Shown: positions 1 through 5,199 of the stretch, piece by piece
Position numbering within the stretch: position 1 is the first letter of the stretch
How the letters are laid out: each line of letters starts with the position of its first letter
NCBI GenBank assembly: GCA_031421855.1
Contig: JANOPN010000116.1
Span: 1 to 6,270, forward strand
Length of the DNA stretch: 6,270 nt
Direction: 5' to 3'
DNA from: JAAFHN01 sp031421855
GTDB taxonomy: Bacteria > Pseudomonadota > Gammaproteobacteria > Burkholderiales > Burkholderiaceae_C
Notes under the pieces: generated by a model
Database searches by the model: none
The model's input: the letters and a program-made list of their open reading frames with translations, nothing else
What the model was told of the DNA's origin: nothing
Program-made: the position numbers and the translations under genes

Positions 1-73
1 GCGCAAGCAAACTCATGCTGAGGAAGTCCGCCAGCCTCACGCCTTCACCGAGTCCAGCTTTGGTTCTTGCCAT
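1..73 (-). CDS. IS4-family-like transposase, N-terminal 24 codons only (runs off left edge)
   Basis: The first 24 residues of a protein are readable on the minus strand, starting MARTKAGLGEGVRLADF and continuing LSMSLLA. This N-terminus (basic MARTKA, then a G..VRLADFLS..LLA stretch) resembles a group of IS4-family DDE transposases from proteobacteria. That recognition is from memory and rests on a short stretch. The catalytic domain lies outside the window. The start codon is ATG at 71-73, preceded by GGAGAAG (77-83 on the plus strand) three bases upstream, a strong ribosome binding site that supports a real gene start. It faces away from boxC and is not part of that operon. Confidence 0.6.
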   Translation of the reverse strand, partial: MARTKAGLGEGVRLADFLSMSLLA

Positions 74-133
74 GATCTTCTCCGCGGTGGTTACGGAAAT
101 GAATCATAGCAGGAAATCACTTAACCGAACAGT
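1..133 (-). mobile_element. Left-edge fragment of an IS4-family-like insertion sequence
   Basis: This is the 5' end of an insertion sequence whose transposase is transcribed leftward out of the window. The coding start at base 73 has a good Shine-Dalgarno sequence, and a TATGAT -10-like hexamer sits on the minus strand at 103-108. No convincing -35 is visible. The outer boundary is a guess: the minus-strand run CTGTTCGGTTAAGTG (118-132) resembles ends of IS4-type elements as I remember them, and the sequence beyond base 134 looks like a different repeat. The other terminal inverted repeat and any target-site duplication lie outside the window, so the boundary cannot be proved here. Confidence 0.5.
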
Positions 134-136
134 ATT

Positions 137-162
137 GGGTCCGGTCTCCCATTTCCCATTTT
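137..162 (-). repeat. REP-like sequence (AGACCGGACCC type)
   Basis: The minus strand reads AAATGGGAGACCGGACCC, preceded by a second AAATGGG unit. The core AGACCGGACCC (137-147) resembles the AGACCTGACCC / GGGTCAGGTCT sequences commonly found beside REP-associated tyrosine transposase genes in proteobacteria. That resemblance is from memory. It lies about 20 bp past the stop codon of the possible transposase remnant at 182-331, the arrangement expected for such an element. Confidence 0.45.
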
Positions 163-181
163 TCCGGTACGTAGTCTCACT

Positions 182-331
182 TCACTCTTCATCATGTGAC
201 ACTGCCGTCGTACTTTTTGCCGCCAAGATCACGCGACTGACTGTTGAACCCGAGATGGCAAACGTCTTCGCAATGGCCGTTTGCCGGGAGGCGGGATCAA
301 GTTTTTCATTGCGACAATTTTTACCCAAATT
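182..331 (-). pseudogene. Possible relict C-terminus of a REP-associated (Y1-type) transposase
   Basis: A minus-strand frame open from an upstream stop at 332-334 down to a TGA at 182-184 encodes about 49 residues with no good start. Its middle reads AIAKTFAISGSTVSRVI. The pattern (Q/A)-IA-x3-F-x-I-S-x-STVSR-V-I is a typical recognition-helix signature and matches the C-terminal helix-turn-helix found in one group of REP-associated Y1 transposases. The catalytic HUH domain, normally N-terminal to it, is absent: the frame runs into the 47-bp interspersed repeat. The REP-like sequence just downstream fits this reading. It could instead be the tail of another helix-turn-helix protein, or chance. 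Confidence 0.35.
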
Positions 332-375
332 TCATAGCAACAAACCCAATGAATCCGGTGACCAAGTGCCATAAA
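329..375 (-). repeat. Interspersed 47-bp repeat, copy 1
   Basis: Read on the minus strand, this segment aligns without gaps to plus-strand bases 5131-5177, by eye 37 of 47 identical. The best conserved blocks are CTTGGTC and TTGTTGCTAT. It overlaps the hairpin at 365-381, so in this copy one end has become a local stem-loop. The two copies lie about 4.8 kb apart in opposite orientation. It looks like a dispersed intergenic repeat rather than a gene. Its ends resemble elements I recall from Comamonadaceae genomes. Confidence 0.7.
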
Positions 376-410
376 GGCACTGAAAAAAATCCGTAACCCT
401 CTACTGAGCT

Positions 411-427
411 CTCTGCGTCCTCTGCGT
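411..427. repeat. Short tandem CTCTGCGT (period 9)
   Basis: Two exact copies of CTCTGCGT (411-418 and 420-427) are separated by one C. The minus-strand form, ACGCAGAGGACGCAGAG, is a phrase I have seen in intergenic repeats of many unrelated bacteria, often as longer arrays. No function is known to me. It lies about 100 bp downstream of the boxC stop codon, next to the other repeats. Confidence 0.55.
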
Positions 428-529
428 TGAACTGCACATCCACCCGAACCGACCCCAAACACCACCCAAGCCATCGGCGTGGAGGCATCGGCTGTTGGGG
501 CGGCGGTGGGCGAGGTGTTGCTCAAGTCG

Positions 530-2194
530 TTAAACGCGATTCCAATCGAAAACAGCTTTGTTGCCCTTGCCGTAAACCTTCAGGGCTCCAAACTCACCCA
601 CAGCGTTGGGGCGCTGGAATATCCAGTTTTGCCATGCGGTCAGGCGTCCAAAGACACGGGTGAACATGTTCTCGGGGCCGTTGAAACGCAGGTTGGCCTC
701 CAGGCCTGTGAGTGCGTCGGGCGACATGGCGATGCGCTCTTCAATGGCAATCCGCACCTCATCTGTCCAGTCAATGTCGTCCGGGTTAGAGGTCACCAGG
801 CCTACGGCGAAGGCCGCATCGGCGTCTAAGGCTTTGCCTGACTGCTCGCGCACGGCATTCAGCGCGGGTTGTTCGTTGTAGAAGCGGCGCTGCAGGCGAC
901 TTTGATCGGTCACCATCGGGTAAAGCCCGAAATTGCTGTCCGCCACCGTGATCTGGGGTGTTGCAGCCGCATCGTCGGGCAGAATCAGCATGTAGCTGCG
1001 GTCGCAGGCCAGGGCCAGTTCCAGCAAGGTGCCGGCAAAGCAGGAGCCGGGCTCAATCAGTGCGAACAGGCTGCGTGACGAAACGTCCAGACGTGACAGC
1101 GTGCGGCGCAGCAGGCCGATGGTTTCGCGCACGAGCCAATGGTCTTGATTGGCGATGAGGCTGGCGTCCATGGCCAGTACTGCGGCCGCGTCGCCCTGGG
1201 TTTTCATCAGCCAGATGCCAATGTCCAGTTCGTTGGTGCGCATTTGCAAAATTGCATCTTCCAGTTCACGCGCCATGGCCAGTGGGTACCACTGGTCACC
1301 CGATGCTTCAATGCCAGCGATGTCGGTAGGCTGAGGGCCAACGGGGCTTTTGACGATGAATGTGGCGCTGCGTTTGGCGCGGTCGATTTCCACGCGGACA
1401 TGCTGGTAACGCAAAGCGTCCGCGTCCACGGTGCGCTGCAGTGGTTTCAGCGTCACCCCCTTGCCGTTTGCAGGGCGGTCACTTTGATCTGCCAGCGCAA
1501 GGGCGCGCTCCTGTACTTTCGCTGCAAACACAGCAGGCTTGGCGATGTCATCAACCAAGCGCCAGTCTTTGGCTTTTTGGCCACGCACGCCTTCAACACT
1601 GGTGCAAAAAATATCGGCTAGGTCATGACGAACGTGGCGCTTGTCTGTCACCCGGGTCAGGCCACCGGTGCCGGGTAGCACGCCCAGTAGCGGCACTTCG
1701 GGCAGGCTGACGGCGCTGCTGCGATCGTCAACCAGGATGATTTCGTCACATGCCAAGGCCAGCTCATAACCGCCCCCGGCGCAAGCGCCGTTGACGGCTG
1801 CCAAGAACTTCAGGCCACTGTGTTTGGAGCTGTCTTCAAGGCCATTTCTGGTCTCGTTGGTGAATTTGCAGAAGTTCACCTTCCAAGCGTGGCTTGACAC
1901 CCCCAACATGAAAATATTGGCGCCAGAACAGAACACTTTTTCCTTGGCGCTGGTGACCACGACCGTGCGCACCTCGGGGTGCTCAAAGCGGATGCGGCCA
2001 ATGGCATCATTCAATTCAATGTCAACACCGAGGTCGTAGCTGTTGAGCTTGAGTTTGTAGCCGCTGCGCAGACCGGCGTTTTCGTCGATGTCGATCGAGA
2101 GCGTGGCGATGGCGCCGTTGAACGCCAGTTTGACGTGGTGGTACTGGCTCGGATGGGTCTGGTATTCGACACGGGATGGGGTGGCAGTGCTCAT
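530..2194 (-). CDS. boxC: BoxC, 2,3-dihydro-2,3-dihydroxybenzoyl-CoA ring-cleaving lyase
   Basis: BoxC acts in the cytoplasm on the ring-epoxide product of BoxAB (2,3-epoxy-2,3-dihydrobenzoyl-CoA). It hydrolytically opens the ring to 3,4-didehydroadipyl-CoA semialdehyde and formate (EC 4.1.2.44). The protein has 554 residues, the normal BoxC length, with two crotonase-like parts. The first carries CSGANIFMLG (89-98), the glycine-rich oxyanion-hole segment NGACAGGGYELALACDEI (135-152) and SLPEVPLLGVLPGTGGL (163-179). The second carries GSCFAGTLLELALACDRS (383-400). It ends in a conserved-looking FDWNRV tail. The ATG at 2192-2194 has GGAGA six bases upstream (2201-2205). It lies 115 bp downstream of boxR on the same strand and has its own likely promoter. 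The usual partners boxA and boxB do not follow it; repeats and an IS fragment do. Length and motifs make the identification firm. Confidence 0.96.
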   Translation of the reverse strand: MSTATPSRVEYQTHPSQYHHVKLAFNGAIATLSIDIDENAGLRSGYKLKLNSYDLGVDIELNDAIGRIRFEHPEVRTVVVTSAKEKVFCSGANIFMLGVSSHAWKVNFCKFTNETRNGLEDSSKHSGLKFLAAVNGACAGGGYELALACDEIILVDDRSSAVSLPEVPLLGVLPGTGGLTRVTDKRHVRHDLADIFCTSVEGVRGQKAKDWRLVDDIAKPAVFAAKVQERALALADQSDRPANGKGVTLKPLQRTVDADALRYQHVRVEIDRAKRSATFIVKSPVGPQPTDIAGIEASGDQWYPLAMARELEDAILQMRTNELDIGIWLMKTQGDAAAVLAMDASLIANQDHWLVRETIGLLRRTLSRLDVSSRSLFALIEPGSCFAGTLLELALACDRSYMLILPDDAAATPQITVADSNFGLYPMVTDQSRLQRRFYNEQPALNAVREQSGKALDADAAFAVGLVTSNPDDIDWTDEVRIAIEERIAMSPDALTGLEANLRFNGPENMFTRVFGRLTAWQNWIFQRPNAVGEFGALKVYGKGNKAVFDWNRV

Positions 2195-2249
2195 GGGTTG
2201 TCTCCAAGAAAGATGTAATTCAGTGCAGATAGCTATTTGAGTGTTGTGA

Positions 2250-2279
2250 AATATATTGCATTAATGCGCGATCAGTCAA
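2250..2279 (-). promoter_or_regulatory. Predicted sigma70 promoter of boxC
   Basis: On the minus strand a -35 of TTGACT (2274-2279) is followed after 18 bp by a -10 of TATATT (2250-2255), each differing from consensus at one base. Transcription would begin near base 2243 and leave a leader of roughly 50 nt before the boxC ATG. This suggests boxC can be transcribed independently of boxR. The spacer holds a perfect palindrome, GCATTAATGC (2258-2267), described with the operator. Confidence 0.6.
2252..2267 (-). promoter_or_regulatory. Candidate BoxR operator at the boxC promoter
   Basis: The minus-strand motif ATGCAATATA (2252-2261) overlaps the -10 hexamer and merges with the palindrome GCATTAATGC in the spacer. 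The same 10-mer occurs on the plus strand at 3270-3279 in the boxR/ligase intergenic region; with three flanking bases 12 of 13 match (TTWATGCAATATA). It contains TGCA, the core reported for operators of BzdR, the closest characterised relative of BoxR. A further TGCA lies in the leader at 2224-2227. Its position between and over the -10 and -35 elements would suit repression. Binding itself is inferred. Confidence 0.45.
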
Positions 2280-2309
2280 GCCATTTTTTCAATTGCCCAG
2301 CAGAACGGC

Positions 2310-3242
2310 TCAGGCCTGAAGTTGCAGGTGATTGCGAACCATTTGGCGCAAAACCTGAAAAGTCGCGTCCAGTGGTTGTGCGCTGGTATCGAGCTGGAGT
2401 TGTGATTTGCTGTAAAAAGCGGCACGCCCGGCGAGGATGCTTTTCAGGTCCGTCATGGCTTCCTCGCTTTGGGCCATGGGGCGCAAGTCACCCTGATCCA
2501 GCACTCGCTTCATGTGATCTTCAGGGTCTGCGTGCAGCCAGATTGTTGTGCAGTGAGACAGCATCTGGTTGAATGTGGCCGGATCCGACACCAAGCCGCC
2601 CGGGGTGGCAATGACCGCATCGGGGTAGATTTGTATGGCTTCTTCCAGGGCGCGACGCTCGTAGCGGCGGTACGCATTCATGCCGTACAGGTTTTGGATC
2701 TCATTGACGCTACAGCCAGCAAATTTCTCGATTTCGCGACTGAGTTCTACAAACGGAAAGCCCAGATCATCGGCCAACATTTGACCCAGCGTTGACTTGC
2801 CCGCGCCGCGCAGCCCCACCAGCGCCAAGCGCGAATTTGCCAACGGTGGGCTGCCGCCGGTGCCGAGGGTCTCTCCAATCGCAACTCGCGCCCGGCGCAA
2901 GGTGGTCTCGTCGGCTTGCTCCAGCAGTTCACGAATCAGTAGCCATTCGGGGTTGGACGTGGTGACGTCGCCCAGCAACTCAAACAAGGAGCATTGCAGA
3001 GCCCCAGCGACCTGAAGCAGGACAAGAATGGAGGCGTTTCCCTCGCCATACTCCAAATTGGCCATGTGGCGCTCCGATATATCGGCAGCGGCAGCGACGG
3101 CCTTGCGCGTCATGCCACGGCGTGCGCGCAGGGATCGGACACGGTGGCCCAAAATGACCAAAAACGGATTTTTTGCAGGCGGTTGCGCGATGAGGTCGGC
3201 AACGAATGACAGTGCGGGTGGCTGTTGAAGGTCGGTGATCAT
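2310..3242 (-). CDS. boxR: BoxR/BzdR-type repressor: XRE helix-turn-helix fused to a shikimate-kinase-like domain
   Basis: This is a predicted transcriptional regulator of benzoate degradation that, by family analogy, binds DNA until benzoyl-CoA occupies its C-terminal domain. From the ATG at 3240-3242 it has 310 residues. An XRE-type helix-turn-helix spans about 30-92 (LGHRVRSLRARRGMTRKAVA, then ISERHMANLEYGEGNAS). A linker covers about 93-135. A shikimate-kinase-like domain runs from about 137 to the end, with Walker A GLRGAGKS (143-150), the YRRYE block (191-195) and ATPGG (212-216) where shikimate kinases have GGG. The Asp that binds shikimate in true kinases is replaced in FVELSREIE, consistent with a sensor rather than an enzyme. 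A TTG at 3275 would add 11 residues; neither start has a clear Shine-Dalgarno. I prefer the ATG because the 11 extra residues look non-conserved. It is divergent from the ligase gene and upstream of boxC. Confidence 0.92.
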   Translation of the reverse strand: MITDLQQPPALSFVADLIAQPPAKNPFLVILGHRVRSLRARRGMTRKAVAAAADISERHMANLEYGEGNASILVLLQVAGALQCSLFELLGDVTTSNPEWLLIRELLEQADETTLRRARVAIGETLGTGGSPPLANSRLALVGLRGAGKSTLGQMLADDLGFPFVELSREIEKFAGCSVNEIQNLYGMNAYRRYERRALEEAIQIYPDAVIATPGGLVSDPATFNQMLSHCTTIWLHADPEDHMKRVLDQGDLRPMAQSEEAMTDLKSILAGRAAFYSKSQLQLDTSAQPLDATFQVLRQMVRNHLQLQA

Positions 3243-3269
3243 GGCGAAAATCAGTATAAACCCGAATTT

Positions 3270-3279
3270 ATGCAATATA
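3270..3279 (+). promoter_or_regulatory. Candidate BoxR operator in the boxR/ligase intergenic region
   Basis: ATGCAATATA here is an exact copy of the motif on the minus strand over the boxC -10 (2252-2261). It lies immediately upstream of the ligase -35 element (3284-3289) and 28 bp before the boxR ATG. Read on the minus strand it contains TATATT (3274-3279), which could itself be the boxR -10, although no good -35 is visible 17 bp further upstream. The position would allow autoregulation of boxR. The function is inferred from the repetition and from the TGCA core known for BzdR sites. Confidence 0.4.
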
Positions 3280-3283
3280 GTGC

Positions 3284-3312
3284 TTGACGGGGTGGTGATC
3301 GGGCATTATGGT
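3284..3312 (+). promoter_or_regulatory. Predicted sigma70 promoter of the benzoate-CoA ligase gene
   Basis: TTGACG (3284-3289, five of six consensus bases) is followed by exactly 17 bp and TATGGT (3307-3312, four of six). Transcription would start near 3319-3320, right at the first of three spaced TGCA motifs. The leader to the GTG start codon would then be about 140 nt, which is long. Confidence 0.5.
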
Positions 3313-3317
3313 TTGTT

Positions 3318-3364
3318 CATGCACAATAATTCATATCATGCATCTTGACAAGCCCGCCTGCATC
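3318..3364 (+). promoter_or_regulatory. Three TGCA motifs spaced 19-20 bp: candidate BoxR operator array
   Basis: TGCA occurs at 3320-3323, 3339-3342 and 3359-3362, so centre spacing is 19 and 20 bp, about two helical turns. The context repeats too: CATGCA at 3318 and 3337, and TGCATC at 3339 and 3359. The array starts at the predicted transcription start of the ligase gene and extends about 45 bp downstream, where a bound repressor would block initiation. BzdR operators in Azoarcus are described as direct repeats of TGCA, and BoxR is the homologous regulator encoded next door. A small perfect inverted repeat, GCATCA-GGG-TGATGC (3360-3374), overlaps the last site. Confidence 0.45.
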
Positions 3365-3444
3365 AGGGTGATGCCAGCACCACACTTCCAGCGCAACTGA
3401 CTTGATTGGTGGAATCCCCAGCGAAATCAGCCCAAAACATGAAG

Positions 3445-3450
3445 AAGGAG
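3445..3450 (+). promoter_or_regulatory. Ribosome binding site that decides the GTG start of the ligase gene
   Basis: AAGGAG lies seven bases before the GTG at 3458-3460, an ideal Shine-Dalgarno position. The alternative ATG at 3491 is preceded only by the weak AAAGAAACC. This favours the GTG start. Confidence 0.7.
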
Positions 3451-3457
3451 ACCCACC

Positions 3458-5080
3458 GTGCCCTTAAACACCCCCGGCGGCAAAGAAACCATGACCCTGC
3501 CGCACCCATTTAACTTTGCCCAGCATCTGTTGCAATTGAATGCAATGCGGGCAGGCAAGACCGCGTTTGTAGATGACTTTGGCCCGCTGAGCTACGGCTT
3601 GCTTGAAGACCGCGTGCGCCGCGTGGCTGCAGGATTGCGTGCGCTGGGCATCCGACGTGAAGAACGGGTGTTGTTGTTGATGCACGACTGTTGCGATTGG
3701 CCAGTGAGCTTTTTGGGTGCAATGTATGCAGGACTGGTTCCGGTGGCCGTTAACACGCTGTTGACGGCAGACGACTATGCCTACATGCTGGAACATTCGC
3801 GAGCCCAGGCCGTGTTGGTGTCGGGTGCCCTGTTGCCCGCACTGAATGTGGCCTTGATCAAGTCTGACCACGAGGTGAGCAAGGTCGTGGTGTCGCATCC
3901 GGTGGCGCCCTTGCATCCGGCGGAAGTGGCGTTTGAGGCCTTTGTGCGAGCGCAGTCGCCGATGACCAAGCCGGCAACCACGGGTTCAGATGACCCCGGT
4001 TTTTGGCTGTATTCCTCAGGATCCACCGGCCGCCCCAAAGGCGTGCTCCATTCGCATGGCAACCCGTACTGGACGGCGGAGCTGTATGGGAAGGGTGTTT
4101 TGAATTTGCAGGAAAGTGATGTTTGCTTCTCGGCGGCCAAATTGTTTTTCGCCTACGGTTTGGGCAACGCGCTGACCTTTCCAATGAGTGTCGGTGCCAC
4201 CACGATCTTGATGGGAGAGCGTGCCACGCCTGACGCCACGTTTCAGCGATGGAAGGGGCTTGTAGGCGGCCAACCACCCACCGTCTTCTTTGGGGCTCCC
4301 ACTGGTTTTGCTGGCATGTTGGCCAGCCCGAATCTTCCGATGCGCGGCGATGTGACTTTGCGCCTGGTATCTTCTGCTGGCGAGGCCTTGCCCGCGGAAC
4401 TGGGCTTGCGTTTCAAGGCTCATTTTGGTGTGGATATCGTAGACGGCATCGGCTCCACCGAGATGTTGCACATTTTCTTGTCCAACTTGCCGCAGCGGGT
4501 GCGCTATGGCACCACAGGCTGGCCGGTACAAGGCTATGCGGTGGAACTGCGCGGTGATGATGGACTGCCGGTGCCGGACGGCGAGTCGGGCGATCTCTAT
4601 ATCAGTGGCCCAACGGCTGCCATCATGTACTGGGGCAACCGCGAGAAGACGCGCGAGACCTTTCAAGGTGGTTGGACCAAGAGCGGCGATAAATACACAC
4701 GCAATGCTGACGGAAGCTACACCTATGGCGGGCGCAGCGATGACATGCTCAAAGTCAGCGGCATTTATGTGTCGCCGTTTGAAATAGAGGCCACGCTCGT
4801 GCAGCATGCGGCGGTGCTAGAAGCCGCCGTCATTGGCGTACCTGACGGCGAAGGCCTGACCAAGACGAAAGCGTTTGTGGTGCTCAAGTCGTCAGCCGCC
4901 GTGACGGCGGATGAACTGAAAGCTTTTGTGAAAGACAAGCTCGCTCCTTACAAGTACCCGCGTCTGATCGAGTTCGTGAGCGATTTACCCAAGACTGCCA
5001 CCGGCAAGATTCAGCGCTTCAAGCTTCGCGACCAAGAAGTCGCCGCTCAAAATCGCCTGCACACAGCCAAAACCCAATGA
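3458..5080 (+). CDS. bclA: Benzoate-CoA ligase (AMP-forming)
   Basis: This enzyme activates benzoate with ATP and CoA to benzoyl-CoA, AMP and pyrophosphate, the entry step of the box pathway and the source of the presumed inducer of BoxR. The 540-residue protein is of ordinary length for aryl-CoA ligases. Adenylate-forming signatures appear in order: the phosphate-binding loop YSSGSTGRPKG (185-195), a stretch typical of benzoate/hydroxybenzoate ligases, AAKLFFAYGLGNALTFPMSVG split across 226-246, GSTE (332-335), the ribose-binding Asp in SGDKY (D411), the hinge region GRSDDMLKVSG (425-435) and the catalytic lysine K517 in TGKIQR. Translation likely begins at a GTG with AAGGAG seven bases upstream; an ATG 33 bases later would give 529 residues. 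The neighbouring boxC and boxR argue for benzoate as substrate, although 4-hydroxybenzoate or substituted benzoates cannot be excluded from sequence alone. Confidence 0.95.
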   Translation: MPLNTPGGKETMTLPHPFNFAQHLLQLNAMRAGKTAFVDDFGPLSYGLLEDRVRRVAAGLRALGIRREERVLLLMHDCCDWPVSFLGAMYAGLVPVAVNTLLTADDYAYMLEHSRAQAVLVSGALLPALNVALIKSDHEVSKVVVSHPVAPLHPAEVAFEAFVRAQSPMTKPATTGSDDPGFWLYSSGSTGRPKGVLHSHGNPYWTAELYGKGVLNLQESDVCFSAAKLFFAYGLGNALTFPMSVGATTILMGERATPDATFQRWKGLVGGQPPTVFFGAPTGFAGMLASPNLPMRGDVTLRLVSSAGEALPAELGLRFKAHFGVDIVDGIGSTEMLHIFLSNLPQRVRYGTTGWPVQGYAVELRGDDGLPVPDGESGDLYISGPTAAIMYWGNREKTRETFQGGWTKSGDKYTRNADGSYTYGGRSDDMLKVSGIYVSPFEIEATLVQHAAVLEAAVIGVPDGEGLTKTKAFVVLKSSAAVTADELKAFVKDKLAPYKYPRLIEFVSDLPKTATGKIQRFKLRDQEVAAQNRLHTAKTQ

Positions 5081-5121
5081 ATCCGAAGCCCCAGAGCTGA
5101 TTTTTGACTCCGCCACCCAAA

Positions 5122-5177
5122 ATTTGATAGTTATTGGCCCTTGGTCTCCGAATCCATTGAAGTTGTTGCTATCAAAT
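5122..5177. repeat. Inverted repeat ATTTGATAG...CTATCAAAT between convergent genes
   Basis: Perfect 9-bp arms (5122-5130 and 5169-5177) flank 38 bp. The stretch lies in the 119-bp gap between the convergent ligase and FKBP genes. No U-tract follows either arm, so it is a weak candidate for a bidirectional terminator and is better read as a dispersed repeat with inverted ends, of a type I associate with Comamonadaceae. No better terminator is visible in the gap. Confidence 0.55.
5131..5177 (+). repeat. Interspersed 47-bp repeat, copy 2
   Basis: This plus-strand segment aligns without gaps to the minus strand of 329-375, with 37 of 47 positions identical by eye. This copy keeps inverted 9-bp ends (left arm just outside, 5122-5130), whereas copy 1 has lost the left arm and has a short local hairpin instead. 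Confidence 0.7.
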
Positions 5178-5199
5178 AAATAGTGAATCGGACGCTGAT

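Larger units (their letters stand above)
74..529. other. Gene-poor stretch downstream of boxC, filled with repeats and mobile-element remnants
   Basis: I see no intact gene here. From left to right it holds the transposase upstream region, a REP-like sequence (137-162), a possible transposase C-terminal remnant (182-331), a 47-bp interspersed repeat (329-375), a small hairpin (365-381: AGTGCC, loop ATAAA, GGCACT) and a CTCTGCGT tandem (411-427). The hairpin lacks a U-tract on its 3' side on either strand, so it is not a canonical terminator for boxC. Just after the boxC stop there is a 98-codon minus-strand reading frame from a TTG at 525. Its N-terminal part runs through ordinary-looking sequence but the rest crosses the repeats, so it is unlikely to be a functional gene. 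Confidence 0.7.

Noticed and set aside
365..381. Hairpin AGTGCC-ATAAA-GGCACT beside a run of A/T as boxC terminator
   Set aside because: For boxC transcription (minus strand) the T-run comes before the hairpin, not after it; on the plus strand the run is of A. It is not a Rho-independent terminator in either direction.
229..525. 98-codon minus-strand frame beginning four bases past the boxC stop (TTG start)
   Set aside because: The position suits a next operon gene, but there is no Shine-Dalgarno, and over half of the frame runs through the CTCTGCGT tandem and the 47-bp repeat. At most it is the truncated start of a lost gene.
1139..1621. 160-codon plus-strand open frame inside boxC
   Set aside because: It lies entirely antisense to boxC and its translation shows no family signature.
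3345..3350. Perfect TTGACA -35 hexamer as a second ligase promoter
   Set aside because: No acceptable -10 hexamer is present at 16-18 bp spacing downstream.
3439..3513. 24-codon plus-strand frame starting at an ATG overlapping the ligase ribosome binding site, as a leader peptide
   Set aside because: It has no Shine-Dalgarno of its own, and its composition (basic, His/Pro/Arg-rich) is what the shifted ligase frame would give. There is no attenuator structure behind it.
4016..4807. 263-codon open frame on the minus strand inside the ligase gene
   Set aside because: It is antisense to a well-supported ligase gene, shows no recognisable domain, and is a by-product of GC-rich codon usage.
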